64,000 nt of DNA, taken from positions 179,156,942 to 179,220,941 of the forward strand of contig NC_081555.1 of NCBI RefSeq assembly GCF_963082655.1, read 5' to 3'. Position numbers and translations under genes: made by a program. The notes beneath the pieces were generated by a model, which saw only the letters and a program-made list of their open reading frames with translations, did not search any database and was not told the origin of the DNA. This document shows, one piece after another, positions 58,508-64,000 of the stretch (its first letter is position 1; each line of letters starts with the position of its first letter). The stretch comes from Stomoxys calcitrans. Lineage: Eukaryota; Arthropoda; Insecta; Diptera; Muscidae.

Positions 58508-60141
58508 AACAAGTAAAAGCGTGCTAAGTTCGGCCGGGCCGAATCTTATATACCCTCCACCATGGATCGCATTTGTCAAGTTCTTTTCCCGGCATCTCTT
58601 CTTAGGCAAAAAAGGATATAAGAAAAGAGTTACTCTGCTATTAAAACGATATCAAGATATGGTCCGGTTCGGACCACAATTAAATTATATGTTGGAGGCC
58701 TGTGTAAAATTTCAGCCAATTCGTTTAAGAATTGCGCTAATTGGGGCTCACGAAGTAAAATAGAGAGAACGATTTATATGGGATCTATATCGGGCTATAG
58801 ACCGATTCAGACCATAATAAACACGTTTGTTGATGGTCATGAGAGGATCCATCGTACAAAATTTCAGGCATATCGGATAATAATTGCGACCTCTAGGGGT
58901 CAAGAAGTCAAGATCCCAGATCGGTTTATATGGCAGCTATATCAGGTTATAAACCGATTTGAACCTTATTTGACCCAGTTGTTGAAAGTAAAAATAAAAT
59001 ACGTCATGCAAAATTTCAGCCAAATCGGATAGGAATTGCGCCCTCTAGAGGCTCAAGAAGTCAAGACCCAAGATCGGTTTATATGGTAGCTATATCAGGT
59101 TATGGACCGATTTGAACCATACTTGGCACAGTTGTTGGGTATCATAACAAAACACGTCGTGCGAAATTCCATTCCATTCGGATAAGAATTGCGCACTCTA
59201 GAGGCTCAAGAAGTCAAGACCCAAGATCAGTTTATATGGTAGCTATATCAGGTTATAAACCGATTTGAGCCATACTTGGCACTGTTGTTGGATATAATAA
59301 GAAAACACGTCGTGCAAAATTTCATTCCAATCGGATAAGAATTGCGCACTCTAGAGGCTCAAGAAGTCAAGACCCAAGATCGGTTTATATGGCAGCTATA
59401 TCAGGTTATGGACCGATTTGAACCATACTTGGCACAATTGTTGGATATCATAACAAAACACGTTGTCCAAAATTTCATTCTGATCGGATAAGAATTGCGC
59501 TCTCTACAGGCTCAAGAAGTCAAGACCCAAGATCGGTTTATATGGCAGCTATATCAGGTTATGGACCGATTTGAACCATACTTGGCACAGTTGTTTAGGA
59601 TCATAACAAAACACGTCGTGCGAAATTCCATTCCATTCGGATAAGAATTGCGCACTCTAGAGGCTCAAGAAGTCAAGACCCAAGATCGGTTTATATGGCA
59701 GCTATATCAAAACATGGACCGATATGGCCCATTTACAATACCAACCGACCTACACTAATAAGAAGTATTTGTGCAAAATTTCAAGCGGCTAGCTTTACTC
59801 CTTCGGAAGTTAGCGTGCTTTCGACAGACAGACGGACGGACGGACGGACGGACGGACGGACGGACGGACGGACGGACGGACGGACGGACGGACGGACGGA
59901 CGGACGGACGGACGGACGGACGGACGGACGGACGGACGGACGGACGGACGGACGGACGGACGGACGGACGGACGGACGGACGGACGGACGGACAGACGGA
60001 CGGACATGGCTAGATCGACATAAAATGTCACGACGATCAAGAATATATATACTTTATGGGGTCTCAGACGAATATTTCGAGTAGTTACAAACAGAATGAC
60101 GAAATTAGTATACCCCCCATCTTATGGTGGAGGGTATAAAA
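58508..60141 (-). repeat. B-family element with expanded GGAC microsatellite
   Basis: Hairpin end acaagtaaaagcgtgctaag, ttcggccgggccgaa; about seven monomers; then ccttcggaagttagcgtgc and a very long GACG tract (59831-59993). The head and subterminal repeat end ggtggagggtataaaaa. Inserted into the A element after 'agataa'. Confidence 0.95.
59831..59993. repeat. (GACG)n microsatellite, about 40 units
   Basis: 163 bp of uninterrupted period-4 repeat, against roughly 5-10 units in the other B elements of the window. All frames are open (RTDG / SVRP peptides), but this is not coding. Confidence 0.95.
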
Positions 60142-60217
60142 ATAATGCTTTTATGGGCTTCAGACCCTTTATCGGGAGATCGGTCTATATGGCAGCTATA
60201 TCCGAATAAATTGTTAA

Positions 60218-63200
60218 TCGGTTCGTTTGTTTGTTACGTATAGACTCAAAAAGGGCTGAACCGATTACCTTGAAATTTTCACAGGTTGTGTAGGTTGGTC
60301 TGGAAGGAAACATGGGCTATATACATTTTTTATATAGGGAGGGGGGAGCGGACCCTCCCCCTTACTTCAAAAGTACTACTCACAAATAAAAGTAAACCGA
60401 TTGGGACAATATGGGATTCAAGTGAAAGGTATTCAAGAGTAGAGTACGAATCGCATAATAAAAGTTGGTTCCAAGTACCTGGGGGGCCGCCCCAGCCCCA
60501 AAACCCCTTAAAATAGGTTTATTTGACGATCATGACAATAGGGGACTCAAATGAAAGGTATTCGGAAGTAGATTACGAATATGGTCAGGAAGTAGGAATA
60601 GGTTTTATAATTTATTGATAACGGAAGGGGGCGGACCCTCCACCGTTACCCCAAAAACACCACCCAAAATCAAAAGTGTACCGATAAGGACAGTATGGGT
60701 ATCAAATGAAAAGTATGCGAGAGTAGATAACGAATCTGGCTTACAAATTCATATCGAAATTCAATATGCGAAAATTTCGAGAAAATCTGTTCTGCCGTTT
60801 TTCAGTCTGTACGGAACAAACAAACATAGTCCCATATATCCGTTATTGGCTAGTGATTTTCGCATATTGTGAAGGTTGGTCTGGAAGGAAACATAGGCTG
60901 TATATACTTTTTCGGTATCGGAAGGGGGACGGACCCTCCCCCTTATGCCAAAAACACATCCCAAAATTAAAAGTAGACCTATCGGGACAAAATAGGTATC
61001 AAATGAAAAGTAAAATACGAATTTGGTATTCGAATTCGAGTCCAAATACCCATCGGGCCGCCCCAACACCAATACTCCCCCAAACAGACATATTGGACGT
61101 TCTTGTCAATATGGGGCTCAAAGGAAAGATGTTCGGGAGTAGATTTCGAATCTGGCATACAAAATCTGATCGAAGTATAGGGGGTCACGCCACCTCTCAA
61201 AAACGCCATTAGACCCATTATGACTATACTTGGCTGAACCGATTTGCTTAATATTTTCATGGATTGTGTACGCTTTTCTTGAAGGAAACATAGGCTATAT
61301 AATTTTTAGATATCGGGTGAAGGCGGACTCTCCCCCTTACACCAAAAATGCCACCCATATCCGAAAGTGGTCCGATGGACACAATAAGGGTATCAAATGA
61401 AAGGTATTGGAGACCAGAAAACGAATATGGTATTAAAATTTGGGTCCAAGTACCCAGCGGGCCCCTCAACCCCAAAACTCAGTTTTCATGTACATGTCAA
61501 TATGGGACTCATTTAAGGGAGGTCGCCCACTCCTAAATATCCCCAAATGGGCATATTAGCCTACCATGGCTATATGGGACTCAAATGAAAGGTATTAGGG
61601 AGTAGATTACGAATATGACATTAAAATTTGCGTTCAAGGCTAGGTGGCGCTTTTCCTCCTAAAGATGCGTCAAATCGATTACTTAACCCATTATGAAAAT
61701 ATGGGATTTAAATGGGTCCAAGTACCCAGCGGGCCCCCCAACCCCAAAACTCCTCTAAACAGATATATTCGAAGTTCATGCCAATATGGAACTCGTTTAA
61801 GGGAGGTCGCCCACTCCTAAATATCCTCAAATGGGCATATTAGCCGACCATGGCTATATGAGACTCAAATGAACGGTATTAGGGAGTAGATTACGAATAT
61901 GACATTAAAATTTGCGTTCACGTCTAGATGGCGCTTTTCCTCCTAAAGATATGTCAAATCGGTTACTTGACCCATTATGACAATATGAGACTCAATTGAA
62001 AAGTATTTGAGAGTAGAAAACGAATTTGATATCCAATTTCGAGGCCAAGTGCTTTAGGGTACGCCCTAAAGCACTCCCTAAACTGAACTTCATTTTCAAT
62101 TATGGCAATATGGAGTTCAATTCGACGGTGTTTGGGAGTAAATAACGAATTTGATATTTATTTTCTGTACATAGTAACGGTGGCCGTACAGCCCCAAAAC
62201 ACCCTGCAAACGGTTCATATATACCGACCAAGGCAATATGGGACTCAAATTAAAGGGATTAAAGGGAGTTAAGCACGAGTTTGATATCCATATTTGATTC
62301 GAAATGTCTAAAAAGCACTTCTCATTGCCTTAATTTTCAAAACGCCATATCTCCTAGGTTGGTAATGCGGTTCGTTCAATTTTTTTTTTTACTCTCACAG
62401 TCAAAACAAACTGGTTTCGATCTTTGGGATCGGATGGTTAGGGGGCCGTCCAAAATCCGCCGGTCCAGTCACCACAATTTAGAGCTCAAACGAAAGGTGT
62501 TTGAGAGAAAAAAAAAAAGGAATTTGATATCCAATCGAAGAGCCATGTATATGGGGAGCCGCCGCACCCTCAAATACGTCGAAATTATATAAAAGCTATT
62601 TAGGGTGGAAATTGACCGATTTTCGGGATATTGATACTCATTTTCAGAACAAAGACCCTGGGATCCACCCCACCCTCAAATAGAACTTATTTACCGATCA
62701 TGCCAGTATGGGGCTCATATAAAATGTTTTTGAAAGTAGAGCACGAATCTTATATCTACTTTAAGGGCAAAGTGTTTGGGTGGCCACACCACCCCTGAAA
62801 TTCCGCCTAAACCCGAAATATTTACCAATACGGTAATATGGGACTCAATAGAAAGGCATTTGGGAGTAGAGCAAAAATTTGCCCAGGAACCGAGCAGGGG
62901 CAAACTTCTCACACATCAATGAGAGCTTTCCGATTCAAGTTGAGTTCATCAACTATAAGGGACTTTTTTATAGGCGGGTCCGAACGGTGTGCTGCAGTGC
63001 GTCACCTGTTTGGGGAGAATTTTTTACATGACCATGCATGGCATAGTACCTCGCAAAAGTCGCCAGCATTAAGAGGGGATAACCACCGATTTATATTTAT
63101 TCTAAAGTTCCCGCTAGGATTCGAACACAGGCGTTCAGCGTCATAGGCGGACGTAGGCTATAGTAACACGAATTCGATATCCAAATTCAGTGGATATGGA

Positions 63201-63272
63201 ATTTGTGTCCCCACCTTAAAAAGATATTAGAGAGTTAAAATGGGCGCAGCGGAGTGGGCCCTGTCCAGCTAG
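60218..63272 (+). mobile_element. F-family Helitron-type element, about 3.05 kb with SINE
   Basis: Begins A|TCggttcgtttgtttg and ends ggagtgggccctgtccagCTAG|T, matching the Helitron A|TC...CTRR|T rule. The body repeats 'tatgggactcaaatgaaaggtat' blocks and near-identical segments (compare about 61480-61680 with about 61740-61970). A SINE sits at 62885-63157. No Rep/helicase frame is found. Confidence 0.7.
62885..63157 (-). mobile_element. tRNA-derived SINE inside the F element
   Basis: On the plus strand: gcaggggcaaacttctcac, atcaatgaga, ggcgggtccgaacggtgtg, gcatggcatagtacctcgc, ccagcattaagaggggat, ctaggattcgaacacaggcg and ttcagcgtcataggcgg. The A-box end is lost and no clear target duplication is seen. 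Confidence 0.8.
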
Positions 63273-64000
63273 TGTGGTATAAAAATGGTACATTTATATG
63301 GTAAAAAATCTAAAGGGATTTTCTTTCATAATCTTCGTTATTCTCTTTTTTAATAAAGACAAACTGTGCGAAGACCTTGATTTCATGGCCCCGTCTCTCC
63401 AGCCCTGATCTCATTGCCGTTTGTTTGTGGTGGGGAAAAATCCGCAATTTTTGGGCATTGGGTTGCCCAAAAAGTAATTGCGGATTTTTCTATAGTCGGC
63501 GTTGACAAATTTTTCCAACGGCTTGTGACTCTGTAATTGCATTCTTTCTTCTGTCAGTTATCAGCTGTTACTTTTAGCTTGCTTTAGGAAAAAGTGTAAA
63601 AAAGTATATTTGATTAAAGTTCATTCTAAGTTTTATTAAAAATGCATTTACTTTCTTTTAAAAAATCCGCAATTACTTTTTGGGCAACCCAATAAGACAG
63701 ATTGAGGTTAAGTATTGTTAGATAACGCCTCATTGCTAAGGTGGGGTCATCTTATCTATATGCTACTGCAGAGAAATTTGTTAGAAAAAACATCAAAAAT
63801 TCAGTACAGCAGAAAATCAGCTGAAAATGGGATAGCTGAAACGGCATATATTTTCTGTTATTTTAAAATGATAAAAACAAAAATGTCACAAATGTTTTAA
63901 AAACTTCTTATGGCAGCTTATAACTTCATTTAAAGGACATACAACATCAAAATTTGTCTATTTTTATGGCATTCGAAGAGCAAATGCAACTTAACACGGA
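63273..64000. other. Unique sequence with mariner-derived MITE
   Basis: Apart from the MITE at 63459-63692 and the half terminal repeat before it, nothing is recognised. The 61-codon frame at 63715-63900 lacks support. Confidence 0.4.
63459..63692 (+). mobile_element. Mariner deletion derivative (MITE, 234 bp)
   Basis: Both ends match the mariner at 19873-21118: the left about 140 bp (through tagcttgctttaggaaaaag) is joined to the right about 90 bp (tatttgattaaagttcattc...). About 1 kb with the whole transposase frame is gone. TA follows at 63693-63694, but the left flank reads CA, not TA. Confidence 0.9.

Larger units (their letters stand above)
57548..60217 (-). repeat. A-family element carrying a MITE and a B element
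   Basis: Hairpin end acaagtaaaaaggcttaagtt, cggctgggccgaa, cccaccacctaagg. The body is broken at 57697 by a MITE, resumes 58307-58507, is broken again by a B element, resumes 60142-60217 (tgcttttatgggcttcagac) and is cut by an F element. The head is not recovered, except perhaps a gtggtataaaaat at 63274. Confidence 0.65.

Noticed and set aside
59695..60084. 129-codon frame with long RTDG repeat (and SVRP repeat on the other strand)
   Set aside because: Produced by the period-4 microsatellite, which is open in all frames; not a protein.
63274..63286. gtggtataaaaat as the missing head of the A element cut by F
   Set aside because: Only 13 bp match and the GTCY and head segments expected before it are absent; could be chance.

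Overview
This is eukaryotic DNA, most likely from a calyptrate fly (Muscidae such as Stomoxys, Musca or Haematobia). The clues are AT-rich sequence, GTCY-containing DINE-1/mini-me-like interspersed elements, D34D mariner and D41D rosa-like transposons, a tRNA-derived SINE, and a gene with a 75-nt GT-AG intron, TATA box and AATAAA signal. The species assignment is inference from repeat style; no database was consulted. The window is mostly a repeat graveyard with one convincing protein-coding gene.

The dominant component is a set of non-autonomous Helentron/DINE-1-like elements, called here A, B, C and E. Each starts with a short subterminal inverted repeat (A: ATACCCACCACC, B: ATACCCTCCACCAT, E: ATACCCTACACCAC). 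A GTCC/GTCT microsatellite follows, then a tandem array of 152-153 bp monomers. The inverse of the subterminal repeat and a GC-rich hairpin (in A and B the palindrome GTTCGGCC.GGCCGAAC, then a T-rich end in TTACTTG) close the element. A fifth type, F, ends in a GC hairpin plus CTAG followed by T, like a canonical Helitron 3' end. '+' means the ATACCC end is on the left.

Layout: 1-2.3 kb, end of an A element, a rosa-like transposase scrap and a 104-bp duplication. 2.3-3.7 kb, an E element with a perfect 62-bp palindrome. 5.0-7.3 kb, A. 8.2-11.1 kb, B interrupted by a rosa-like transposon, then another B. 13.1-17.0 kb, F containing a SINE that itself contains an A element, then C. 19.2-21.2 kb, B interrupted by a 1.25-kb mariner. 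22.6-28.9 kb, head-to-tail runs A-B-B and C-A-B. 29.7-32.4 kb, E, A, A. 32.6-33.0 kb, a LINE reverse-transcriptase tail. 34.8-38.3 kb, B, and E interrupted by F. 39.6-41.7, 43.8-46.2 and 47.1-49.0 kb, A, A and B. 49.2-53.0 kb, a nest of A, rosa-like transposon, B, SINE and palindromic MITE. 53.0-55.4 kb, A and E. 57.5-63.3 kb, A carrying a MITE, a B and an F. 63.5-63.7 kb, a deletion derivative of the mariner. Unique islands between these carry no recognisable gene, apart from one weak 119-codon candidate at 42.1 kb.

The real gene (56.28-57.45 kb) has a TATA box, a signal-peptide exon, a 75-nt intron and a second exon. It encodes a predicted secreted 324-residue protein with a threonine tract, 61 consecutive prolines, an acidic patch and a very arginine-rich C-terminal third. 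I recognise no family for it. There are no tRNA, rRNA or CRISPR loci and no operon organisation.
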